From the NCBI GenBank assembly GCA_950060715.1, contig CATLVA010000091.1, forward strand, positions 1-6,411: 6,411 nucleotides of DNA, in the 5' to 3' direction. Numbering within the stretch: position 1 is the stretch's first letter; every line of letters begins with the position of its first letter. This stretch comes from an uncultured Oligoflexia bacterium (GTDB lineage Bacteria > Bdellovibrionota > Bacteriovoracia > Bacteriovoracales > Bacteriovoracaceae). The notes below the pieces were generated by a model. That model ran no database searches, was not told where the DNA came from, and was given only the letters and a program-made list of their open reading frames with translations. The translations under genes were made by a program, and so were the position numbers. Shown here piece by piece: positions 1-6,005 of this stretch.

Positions 1-2
1 CT

Positions 3-413
3 TATGTTCGTTTTCCCATCGTTTTGGGTAAAGAAGACTATACAAATCGATTGATCTTTCACGTAAATAAAATCAAAAACGGCGAAGAAATATTTTTTCA
101 TAATCTTGAAGCCAGTATTTCATTTATAGCAGCCGAAGATGCCGCTAAATCTTTACTTCATATCGCTGATAATAATATTCTAGGCCCTATTAATTGCTGC
201 AATCAAGGTTCAATTAAAATTGGAGAGCTCGTAGAGTTGATTGAACAAAAAGTGAATAAAAAAGTTGTGCTCGCAAATGAAAAATCAACAGACAATTCTT
301 CTCCTTACGGAATTGACCAAGATTGGTATATGAGTTCAAAAAAGCTTCAACAAAGTGGATTAAGTCTAACTCCAGTTAAAGAAATGGTATCGAAAGTGCT
401 CACAATGGTGTAA
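3..413 (+). CDS. NAD-dependent epimerase/dehydratase (extended SDR), C-terminal part
   Basis: The reading frame is open from base 3 and enters from the left window edge, so the N-terminal Rossmann part with the NAD(P)-binding glycine motif and the YxxxK active site is missing. About 136 residues remain. They begin with a stretch reading YVRFPIVLGKEDYTNRL, typical of the segment after the active site in extended short-chain dehydrogenases. Then come an AAEDAAKSLLHIAD helix and GPINCCNQGSIKIGELVELI, which matches the family pattern 'G.iN......si.ElvelI'. The C-terminus is the usual substrate-domain tail with a 'S.KKLQQSGLSLTP' motif. Such enzymes act in the cytoplasm on nucleotide sugars or related substrates; the substrate cannot be read from this fragment. 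A TTG at 24 could be mistaken for a start, but conserved sequence continues upstream of it. The next gene starts 11 bases after the stop, so the two are probably cotranscribed. Confidence 0.8.
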   Translation, partial: YVRFPIVLGKEDYTNRLIFHVNKIKNGEEIFFHNLEASISFIAAEDAAKSLLHIADNNILGPINCCNQGSIKIGELVELIEQKVNKKVVLANEKSTDNSSPYGIDQDWYMSSKKLQQSGLSLTPVKEMVSKVLTMV

Positions 414-424
414 GACTAATCACT

Positions 425-985
425 ATGATTAAGTTAGTTCTACTTATTGTTTTTTCTCTACCGACTTATGCTGCTTTAGAGCTTGATAAAAAATGGCAAA
501 TTGATCTTCTTTCAACATTAAAATCACAACAAGAAAGCTACGGCCTAAGTGCCAGGTATTTTTTAACGGATCGCTTTGATATCAATATTACTAGATCAAT
601 TGAAGTCACAGGTTTCGCCTCTACAATTGGTACCAGATACTATACAGGACCGGCGGGAGATAAATGTTACTTCGTAATTGATTGCCAAGCGAGATACTAT
701 CTCGGACTTCAAGTCGGCATTACAGAGAGTGGAAGTATTTCAGAAAATTCTGGAGACTCTAAATACAGTGTTCGCTCCGGACAGTACTATCAATTGGTTT
801 TAGGCTATTTCAATATCTATGCCGATCGGTACGTATTCTCAGCTGATATTAATTACAATACTTTCGTTGCTGAGCCTGTATCAAAGATTAAAAGAGGAGA
901 CCGCTCTGAAGCAGTGAGAGATACAATCTCTCAATACTTCAGTTCAGGCCTGGGTGTAGGTCTTAGTTTTGGTTATCTATTTTGA
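425..985 (+). CDS. Small outer-membrane beta-barrel protein with signal peptide
   Basis: This is a 186-residue protein of unknown specific function. Residues 1-16 form a Sec signal peptide: Lys at 3, a hydrophobic core LVLLIVFSL, and a likely cleavage after TYA. The mature part has alternating amphipathic strands rich in Tyr, Gly and Phe (for example residues 88-99, 119-132 and 173-186). It ends in Phe after a Gly-Tyr-Leu, the C-terminal signature recognised by the BAM outer-membrane assembly machinery. At about 170 mature residues it would suit an eight-stranded barrel. Cys81 and Cys87 sit in what looks like a loop between two strands and could form a disulfide; this is inference. I see no strong Shine-Dalgarno before the ATG, which lies 11 bases after the preceding stop, so translation may depend on the upstream gene. 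The 3' end overlaps the opposing hibernation-factor gene by 13 bases. No specific family is recognised. Confidence 0.8.
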   Translation: MIKLVLLIVFSLPTYAALELDKKWQIDLLSTLKSQQESYGLSARYFLTDRFDINITRSIEVTGFASTIGTRYYTGPAGDKCYFVIDCQARYYLGLQVGITESGSISENSGDSKYSVRSGQYYQLVLGYFNIYADRYVFSADINYNTFVAEPVSKIKRGDRSEAVRDTISQYFSSGLGVGLSFGYLF

Positions 986-1260
986 GATAATAGAGCACGT
1001 TCAGTATCATGAATCAGATGATAAAGATTTTCACCTTTTTTCGACGCTCTAATATCTTGGTGATTGGGTTTTCTAAGCTCCATTGAAACTTCATTTAAAG
1101 GAGCACCACTACTATTTACCGGATTCAAAATTTGAAAACCAACTATCAACTTTGTCGCCTCGGGTACTCTAGTAAGAATTTTTCTAGCTTGTTCCTTCAC
1201 AGCATTCTCTATCGATTGGGTTCTATGAAGTTTTCCCCATTCAATTAGTAACTTTTCCAT
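973..1260 (-). CDS. HPF/RaiA-like ribosome-associated (hibernation) protein, short form
   Basis: This 95-residue protein resembles the single-domain hibernation promoting factor / RaiA (YfiA) family, whose members bind the small ribosomal subunit in the cytoplasm and help inactivate ribosomes during starvation or stress. Visible support is the N-terminal strand LLIEWGKLHRTQSIENAVKE leading into a long helix (residues 14-30). A central strand follows (37-46), then the pattern MELRKPNHQDIRASKKGENLYHLIHD, which parallels the family's '.l.lpg.......ed.Y.aID' stretch with its closing helix. Length fits short HPF/RaiA; there is no C-terminal dimerisation domain as in long HPF. An AAGGAG Shine-Dalgarno at 1267-1272, six bases from the ATG, fixes the start. 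It lies 17 bases downstream of the DUF1206 gene, so the two probably share a transcript. The sequence is divergent, so an altered ribosome-binding role is possible. Confidence 0.75.
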   Translation of the reverse strand: MEKLLIEWGKLHRTQSIENAVKEQARKILTRVPEATKLIVGFQILNPVNSSGAPLNEVSMELRKPNHQDIRASKKGENLYHLIHDTERALLSQNR

Positions 1261-1277
1261 ACGACTCTCCTTTTTTG

Positions 1278-2048
1278 TTATAATTCGACTTTTCTATATT
1301 TAGACTCGATCATTGAGTAAATCCCAAAGGCAATGAGTCCCAGTCCCATTGTCGAAAGGAGTATCTCTCCAAAAACTAGATTTTGAATAAGTTCAAGCGA
1401 ACTTTTCAATTTAGCTTCCTCGTGACCGAGGTTACTTTGACTAACTTGATAAAATAAAAAAGCGACACCGATAAAGGCGACACCTTTAGAAATCAAACCA
1501 AACTGGCAAAAATATTTTAACTTTGTAGATGGTTTTGTTTTGAAATATTTCATAAACCCGGCTTTCACGCCTTTGGATATATGAGCTATTCCTGCACCGA
1601 GGACACCTATAGACACAAACATAATTGCGTAAGGTCCCCAACTCTGCTCCATAATAAAACTCACCCAGTCTTTTGAGCCCATATCATCATTGGCTGACCC
1701 TTCTATTAATTTCATTGCCCAATAAGCAAGCGAGAGATGTGTAATCGAGGAAATAAATAAACCGCCACGTACCGCTATCCCCTTAGGACCCATCCCGTGA
1801 TCATCTGTATCTTTAACACTTTGAGTGAAACGCCAAATTGAGTAAAGAATCAACCCAATGACTGTTAAACCTAGTAGGATGCGCCCAAAAGGTGCGTGTA
1901 ATAAAACTCGAAGTGACCCCTTAGTTCCTTTTGGCTCGGTTGAGCTATAAGCAGCAAGTAAAGTGAAACCACCACTAATTAGATAGACCCAGCCTCTACT
2001 CAGATAACCTGCGCGAGCTATATAAGAAAGTTCTTTACGTGTATCCAT
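1278..2048 (-). CDS. DUF1206 family six-helix membrane protein
   Basis: This is a 256-residue integral inner-membrane protein with three tandem repeats of two helices each, the hallmark of DUF1206. Repeat 1 spans about residues 10-75 and contains the characteristic IARAGYLSRGWVYLISGG and PFGRILLGLTVIGLILYSIWR stretches. Repeat 2 is about 90-164 and repeat 3 about 179-250; both are more degenerate but keep the helix-loop-helix layout. Predicted helices are near 17-35, 56-75, 95-114, 139-157, 186-204 and 227-247. The biochemical function of the family is unknown to me. A GGGAG ribosome binding site (2055-2059) supports the ATG at 2048. The hibernation-factor gene follows 17 bases after the stop. 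Upstream lies a 92-base gap after the DUF4130 gene, so this gene may have its own promoter, but no convincing promoter is seen there. Confidence 0.85.
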   Translation of the reverse strand: MDTRKELSYIARAGYLSRGWVYLISGGFTLLAAYSSTEPKGTKGSLRVLLHAPFGRILLGLTVIGLILYSIWRFTQSVKDTDDHGMGPKGIAVRGGLFISSITHLSLAYWAMKLIEGSANDDMGSKDWVSFIMEQSWGPYAIMFVSIGVLGAGIAHISKGVKAGFMKYFKTKPSTKLKYFCQFGLISKGVAFIGVAFLFYQVSQSNLGHEEAKLKSSLELIQNLVFGEILLSTMGLGLIAFGIYSMIESKYRKVEL

Positions 2049-2140
2049 TCTACTCTCCCAACACCATATTTTAGGAAAAATCGGAGATATACTCCTTCAA
2101 AGAATGTGTAGATAAGATAAAATTTTAATCACATATTAGA

Positions 2141-2884
2141 CTATGACTTCAAAAGCTCTGAAATCAGGTCGGCTTCAGGAAGATTTTTCCAAAATTTCTT
2201 TGGCATTTCATTCATCATAGCTTTTGAGTTTTTACGCGACTTATTATAAATGCTTGAGTAATAAGTTTTCCAAATATCATCCCAAGCATCATTTGTCTCA
2301 AAGGGATCTTTTGCAACCCCATCGGAGAAATGGATTTTTTTCAAATCCCAATAGGCAGTTACATCAGGAGTAGCGATAATCCATTTTTTATCACCAAATC
2401 GCCTCACAAAAAAATCTGCTGTATGCTTTAAGATTATATGCTCAGGCTCAAACCATGAAACATACATTGACTCACCTTCGGCATCTTGCATTTCACGAAA
2501 ACGAACGAAGGCATGCATTTTATGGATATCACGACCGAGGGACTTTCGTTGCCGATAAAGCCAAACAATATCAGGATCAGAAACTTTTTTTAATAAATTT
2601 TTATTCTCAAAGTACAGTCTATACAAAATTCGATAAAGTAATGTCCACTTCGAGCTATCTCTAATCATAGAAACGTACTTTGCATCTTTTTCAAAACGAA
2701 GGAAAAATTCTGAACTAAAAAATAGAGGCTTAAATTCTGATCTCTCCTTCGGAATCTCTAACTCCAAAAGGGTGGGTATATCAGTATCCCAATTTATCTC
2801 TTGGGGCCTAACTCCTGCAGCTAAATACTGCTTAGATACCTCTAACCATGATCGAAATGTATTATCAAATTTGGGAGTGTACAT
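2141..2884 (-). CDS. DUF4130 / TIGR03915-like putative DNA repair protein
   Basis: This 247-residue cytoplasmic protein belongs to the DUF4130 family (TIGR03915, putative DNA repair/metabolism protein), which is usually encoded beside a TIGR03916 radical SAM protein, as here. Visible family marks: the N-terminal FRSWLEVSKQYLAAGVRPQEI followed by a tryptophan (residues 10-32), the central HKMHAFVRFR (121-130), and the C-terminal 'W..YY.SIYN..R.N.KAM..EMPKKFWKNLPE' (205-237). In many proteobacteria this domain is fused to a C-terminal UdgX-type uracil-DNA glycosylase domain (TIGR03914). This protein stops right after the DUF4130 domain, so it is the stand-alone form. No reaction has been firmly assigned that I know of; DNA repair is inferred from the fusion and the neighbour. 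It starts nine bases after the radical SAM stop, and its ribosome binding site overlaps that stop, so the pair is a tight operon. Confidence 0.88.
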   Translation of the reverse strand: MYTPKFDNTFRSWLEVSKQYLAAGVRPQEINWDTDIPTLLELEIPKERSEFKPLFFSSEFFLRFEKDAKYVSMIRDSSKWTLLYRILYRLYFENKNLLKKVSDPDIVWLYRQRKSLGRDIHKMHAFVRFREMQDAEGESMYVSWFEPEHIILKHTADFFVRRFGDKKWIIATPDVTAYWDLKKIHFSDGVAKDPFETNDAWDDIWKTYYSSIYNKSRKNSKAMMNEMPKKFWKNLPEADLISELLKS

Positions 2885-2890
2885 CTTTGA

Positions 2891-2895
2891 CCTTT
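2891..2895 (-). promoter_or_regulatory. Ribosome binding site of the DUF4130 gene, overlapping the radical SAM stop codon
   Basis: On the minus strand the bases read AAAGG, six bases before the ATG at 2884. They share two bases with the TAA stop (2894-2896) of the preceding gene. Ribosomes ending the radical SAM gene therefore stop on top of the next ribosome binding site, a layout that favours coupled translation of the two proteins. Confidence 0.55.
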
Positions 2896-4126
2896 AAATC
2901 AGCACAAGCTGCTCTTCTTTTGGCTTAAATAATTTATCAAAATTCTGTGTCTCTAAAAAACTAAGATCCGGATTCGTATCGTGTACAGTGATAAAATATT
3001 TTGCCTTATTCAGAGGAATCTTCATTCGAATTAAATCTTGCATCCAAAGTCTTTGAATTCGCCGCAATTGAATAATCTTATCAACTGAACGCACTCCGAG
3101 TCCTGGCACTCTCAGCAGTTGCTCCCTTGAAGCTTTATTTAGATCCAGAGGAAAAAAACTACGATTATCTAACGCCCAAGCGACTTTGGGATCAACTTCT
3201 AAACTCAAGTTTTGAGTATTTTTTGTCAGCTCATCAGCTTTAAACCCATAAAATCGTAAAAGCCAATCGGCCTGATACAGACGATGCTCCCTCAATAAAG
3301 GTGTTTTAGTAGCGAGTAGATCTCCATATGAATTTTCTATCGGAGTATAAGCACTGTAAAAAACTCTTCTCAATGAAAAAGCATCATAAAGATTCTCAGC
3401 GCGAGTTAGAATCGATTTATCGGAGTTCTCAATAGCTCCAACAACCATTTGAGTTGATTGTCCCGCAGGTGCAAACTTCGGTGTGCTTTTAAATTTCTTT
3501 TTATCTTCTTTATATTCTAGTGTTTTTTCGGCCACATCACTCATTGCACTCTGTGCTTGAGAGATTGTCTTTCCAGGAGCTAAAATATCGAGTTCTTCTT
3601 GAGTCGACATTTCGATATTAGCGCTTACCCTATCCGCCCAAAGTCCAGCTTTTTGAATCAGCTCTCTTGAAGCCCCTACAACAATTTTTAAATGTATATA
3701 CCCGTTAAACTTATGAATTTCCCTGAGGTCTCTTGCGACTTTAATCAATTGCTCCATAGTATAGTCAGAATTTTGAATGACGCCCGAACTTAAAAACAAA
3801 CCTTCAATATAATTTCTACGATAGAGCTCCATCGTCAAAGCAACCACTTCCTCAGGCTTGAACCTCGCACGCTTTATATCGTTTGAACTTCTATTCACAC
3901 AGAACTTGCAATCGTAAATACAAAAATTTGTCAGGAGGATTTTTAAAAGGCTTACGCATCTGCCGTCGGGTGTGTAGCTATGACAAATCCCCATTCCTTC
4001 AGAGTTTCCAAGTCCGCCTTCAGCTCTTTTACGGCTACCTTCACTTCTTGAGCAAGATGCATCGTATTTTGCGGCGTCTGCGAGTATTGAAAGCTTATGT
4101 TTAATTCCATTTAAAGATATTGCCAT
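2894..4126 (-). CDS. Putative DNA modification/repair radical SAM protein (TIGR03916-like)
   Basis: This 410-residue protein matches the TIGR03916 putative DNA modification/repair radical SAM family in length and motifs. Residues 11-25 (KLSILADAAKYDASC) and GICHSYTPDGRCVSLLK (46-62) are the family's N-terminal signature. The radical SAM cluster motif CxxxCxxC is Cys69, Cys73 and Cys76 (bases 3899-3922), expected to hold a 4Fe-4S cluster that cleaves S-adenosylmethionine. FLSSGVIQNSDYTMEQL (111-127) fits the SAM-binding region of the barrel. Residues 328-356 form a helix-hairpin-helix with PGLG at 341-344, a non-specific DNA-binding element, which supports a DNA substrate. Three further cysteines (25, 48, 57) precede the cluster. 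The reaction is unknown to me. The ATG is the only good start before the conserved KLSILADAAKYD stretch; no strong Shine-Dalgarno precedes it. It is the first gene of the minus-strand cluster and is paired with the DUF4130 gene. Confidence 0.92.
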   Translation of the reverse strand: MAISLNGIKHKLSILADAAKYDASCSRSEGSRKRAEGGLGNSEGMGICHSYTPDGRCVSLLKILLTNFCIYDCKFCVNRSSNDIKRARFKPEEVVALTMELYRRNYIEGLFLSSGVIQNSDYTMEQLIKVARDLREIHKFNGYIHLKIVVGASRELIQKAGLWADRVSANIEMSTQEELDILAPGKTISQAQSAMSDVAEKTLEYKEDKKKFKSTPKFAPAGQSTQMVVGAIENSDKSILTRAENLYDAFSLRRVFYSAYTPIENSYGDLLATKTPLLREHRLYQADWLLRFYGFKADELTKNTQNLSLEVDPKVAWALDNRSFFPLDLNKASREQLLRVPGLGVRSVDKIIQLRRIQRLWMQDLIRMKIPLNKAKYFITVHDTNPDLSFLETQNFDKLFKPKEEQLVLI

Positions 4127-4144
4127 ACTTACGTATAACTTACG
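4127..4144. repeat. Two ACTTACG direct repeats against the radical SAM start codon (possible operator)
   Basis: On the plus strand ACTTACG occurs at 4127-4133 and again at 4138-4144, separated by TATA. The repeat period is 11 bases, about one helical turn. The first copy touches the start codon of the radical SAM gene, and a TACGTA palindrome lies at 4130-4135. Repeats in phase on the helix next to a start are typical of a regulator binding site. The repeats contain TTAC half-sites similar to the TTACN3GTAA LexA box I recall for Bdellovibrio, but no complete box is present, so a LexA role is only a speculation. Confidence 0.35.
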
Positions 4145-4160
4145 GACGCAAAAATTGCAA
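4132..4160 (-). promoter_or_regulatory. Weak candidate promoter for the radical SAM / DUF4130 operon
   Basis: On the minus strand TTGCAA (4155-4160) is followed after 17 bases by TATACG (4132-4137). Each box matches four of six sigma70 consensus bases. Transcription from it would begin almost at the ATG (4126), giving a leaderless or nearly leaderless message. That would agree with the lack of a clear Shine-Dalgarno. The -10 box lies inside the ACTTACG repeat, so a protein bound there would block it. An alternative further upstream (TTGTCT at 4183-4188, TAAATC at 4161-4166) is no better. Confidence 0.25.
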
Positions 4161-4191
4161 GATTTAGAAGTTATAGGGGCCTAGACAAGCC

Positions 4192-4219
4192 TTGAGTGTT
4201 TGATTTTTTTTAATATAAT
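4192..4219 (+). promoter_or_regulatory. Sigma70-type promoter of the thioesterase gene
   Basis: A TTGAGT -35 box (4192-4197) and a perfect TATAAT -10 box (4214-4219) are separated by 16 bases, which include a run of eight T (4204-4211). Transcription would start near 4226, about 20 bases before the ATG at 4246. This leaves room for the AAAAGG ribosome binding site at 4234-4239. It is the best promoter visible in the window. Confidence 0.65.
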
Positions 4220-4245
4220 CTTCACTCACTTTCAAAAGGTTCGAT

Positions 4246-4659
4246 ATGTCAGAAAGCACAAATGAAAATTGTATTGAAATAAAACTGCAACCAAGATTTA
4301 AAGACACCGATGCTTTAGGCCATATCAATAATGCAAGTATAACCACTTGGTTCGAGGAAGGAAGACAGCCGATCTTCAAATACTTTATCCCTGACCTTGA
4401 TCCGAAAAAATGGAATCTTATCATCGCAAGAATCGAAGTAGACTACTTAGCGCAAGCTCATTATCAAGGTGAGATCTCAGTTAAAACAAATATCGCAAAA
4501 ATTGGGAATAGCTCATTTCAATTATTACAAGAAGCTTACCAAGGCGACACTCTTGTTAGCCGAGCGAAGTCATTTTTAGTGCATTTTAACTACGCGACTC
4601 AAAAATCAGAAACGATTCCTGAGTCAATCAAAGAGAATTTAGCCAAACATTTGATATAG
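4246..4659 (+). CDS. Acyl-CoA thioesterase, YbgC/4HBT hotdog family
   Basis: This 137-residue protein is a single hotdog domain of the 4-hydroxybenzoyl-CoA thioesterase/YbgC type. It would hydrolyse acyl-CoA (or acyl-ACP) thioesters in the cytoplasm. The active-site segment RFKDTDALGHINNASITTW (residues 17-35) matches the family pattern 'R..DtD..GHvNNa.Y'; Asp22 (bases 4309-4311) aligns with the catalytic Asp17 of Pseudomonas 4-hydroxybenzoyl-CoA thioesterase. It is followed by FEEGRQ on the long hotdog helix, then RIEVDYLAQAHYQGEISVKT and the strands IGNSSFQLLQEAY and SFLVHFNYATQKSETIPE, all in canonical order. Length is normal. The ATG has an AAAAGG Shine-Dalgarno at six bases spacing and its own promoter. 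The gene appears monocistronic. It ends two bases from the opposing kinase gene, with no visible terminator. Substrate chain length cannot be deduced. Confidence 0.9.
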   Translation: MSESTNENCIEIKLQPRFKDTDALGHINNASITTWFEEGRQPIFKYFIPDLDPKKWNLIIARIEVDYLAQAHYQGEISVKTNIAKIGNSSFQLLQEAYQGDTLVSRAKSFLVHFNYATQKSETIPESIKENLAKHLI

Positions 4660-4661
4660 GA

Positions 4662-6005
4662 TTATACTGATACGGGTAAAGAGAATCTTGTTGAAGTGCC
4701 CAGTCCTGGATTCGACAATATGTGGAAAGTACCACCGACACTTTTTATTGTTTCAATCGCGTGCTTTAGCCCAAGCCCGTTGCCTTTTTTCTTTCCGTAA
4801 GAAATATGTTCCTTCAAAATTTTTTCCAAGATATTCTTGGGAATCCCTTTTCCATTGTCTCTTATTTCAAGATCAACAAACTCATTTCTCTTTTCAATTC
4901 TAATATTGATCTCTCCGGCACGATCTTCAATTGCTTCTATGGCATTATTAAGAAGGTTTGAGAAAACTCTACTAAAATTTGACTCATCCATTTTTACAAT
5001 GCTGTCATCAACATTAGAGTCAAATGTGAAGCATATATTATTAGAAATTACTTTCTTTTCTTGGATTATGTTCTGAACTGCTGAAGTGATCTCTGTTATT
5101 TCTTTTAGTTTTCGATTTGAAGCAAGAAGATCTTCGGAGATATTGAAAAGTCTGTTCGTAGCCATTTCAATGAGTTCTACTCCTTCTTCACTGTTCGCCA
5201 TTCCACTTTGAGTAACCATGGCCAAAACATCTAAAGGTGACTTTATATCATGAGCAATCTGCAAGGCGAGTTTACTTACAGCCTGTACCTTTTCTTTTTC
5301 TTTAATTTTTGCTTCTTGCACCTGTATTCTTTTCGCAAGTGAGTGCAATTTTTCTTTAATTTGATAAATCTCTTTTATTTCACTATCTAATTTAATCTTC
5401 GAAAGGTCATCACTCTTTGAAAATGATTCGAGTTCGCTAGACAGATTCTCTAACGGCTCAGCTAGCTTATTTCCCATTGCGAACACTTCTCGCATACTTA
5501 AAAAATAAATTAAGGCAATTAGTGCAAGCGTTCCCATCAGAACAGAAATAAAGACTTTGGTTGGAAGCTTTCTATTGACTACAATTGAGCCAATTAAATT
5601 GGCTCCATTCCTGAGCTCCTCAAAAGAACTATAGAATACTTCGCCTTTTTGTAAATTAAATCCTATTGAGTTATTTATCTGAAAATTATTGCGCCCTTCA
5701 AAGATATGTCCTCCCTGTGATACAACTCTCAGATCGATATTTTCATAAGCACTTTCATTATTTAAAATGGTTCTTTCAATCTGAAATGAGTCTCCAACTT
5801 GTAACCAAAATGAAAAATTCTCTCTTAATGAATTTAGTTTCGATTCTGTATCTTTCTGAATATACATTACTCCGATTGCGCTTGTAATCGTTCCCAGAGC
5901 AATTGTAATAAGTCCAACAAACTTAAATGATTTTTTAAAAGAGTATGTTCTGCCAAAATTTCTAAAGCTTAGCATAGACCATTTCACTTTTGAGACAAAT
6001 TGCAA
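4662..6005 (-). CDS. Membrane-bound sensor histidine kinase
   Basis: This protein of up to 447 residues has the layout of a two-component sensor kinase in the inner membrane. Helix 1 is near residues 28-49, a periplasmic sensor region of about 100 residues follows (50-148), and helix 2 lies near 150-171. A HAMP-like/coiled-coil linker (about 172-240) leads to a dimerisation helix with the phosphoacceptor His252 in AHDIKSPL (bases 5250-5252). The ATP-binding domain shows an N box NLLNNA (350-355), a G1 box DNGKGIP (383-389) and a G2 box GNGLGL (408-413). The periplasmic sensor domain is not recognised. No receiver domain or response regulator is in the window. The start is uncertain. TTG at 6005 has an AGAGAGG stretch at 6009-6015 just upstream and overlaps the preceding gene by 44 bases; ATG at 5975 (overlap 14 bases, 437 residues) is the alternative. 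Either way the gene is likely coupled to the HExxH gene. Confidence 0.9.
   Translation of the reverse strand: MQFVSKVKWSMLSFRNFGRTYSFKKSFKFVGLITIALGTITSAIGVMYIQKDTESKLNSLRENFSFWLQVGDSFQIERTILNNESAYENIDLRVVSQGGHIFEGRNNFQINNSIGFNLQKGEVFYSSFEELRNGANLIGSIVVNRKLPTKVFISVLMGTLALIALIYFLSMREVFAMGNKLAEPLENLSSELESFSKSDDLSKIKLDSEIKEIYQIKEKLHSLAKRIQVQEAKIKEKEKVQAVSKLALQIAHDIKSPLDVLAMVTQSGMANSEEGVELIEMATNRLFNISEDLLASNRKLKEITEITSAVQNIIQEKKVISNNICFTFDSNVDDSIVKMDESNFSRVFSNLLNNAIEAIEDRAGEINIRIEKRNEFVDLEIRDNGKGIPKNILEKILKEHISYGKKKGNGLGLKHAIETIKSVGGTFHILSNPGLGTSTRFSLPVSV

Noticed and set aside
2083..2095. Inverted repeat GGAG-ATATA-CTCC followed on the minus strand by a T run, as a terminator of the DUF4130 gene
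   Set aside because: The stem has only four base pairs and the T run is separated by two bases and limited to five, so it is too weak for a terminator. It does not stop the four minus-strand genes from being one transcript.
2455..2664. Open frame of 69 codons on the plus strand
   Set aside because: It is antisense to the conserved middle of the DUF4130 gene, with no family features in the product.
3883..4104. Open frame of 73 codons on the plus strand
   Set aside because: It is antisense to the radical SAM cysteine motif region. The apparent Arg/Cys-rich product is a mirror of that gene.
4172..4186. TAGG-GG-CCTA palindrome as a terminator or operator
   Set aside because: Four-base stem with a two-base loop, no T run, between divergent genes; chance is the simpler reading.
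4164..4424. Open frame of 86 codons on the minus strand over the thioesterase start
   Set aside because: It lies antisense to the strongly supported thioesterase gene and its promoter, and its product has no family resemblance.
4688..5076. Two overlapping open frames of 71 and 79 codons on the plus strand
   Set aside because: Both are antisense to the ATP-binding domain of the histidine kinase, and neither product shows recognisable features.
5666..5887. Open frame of 73 codons on the plus strand
   Set aside because: It is antisense to the kinase sensor region and lacks a ribosome binding site or recognisable product.
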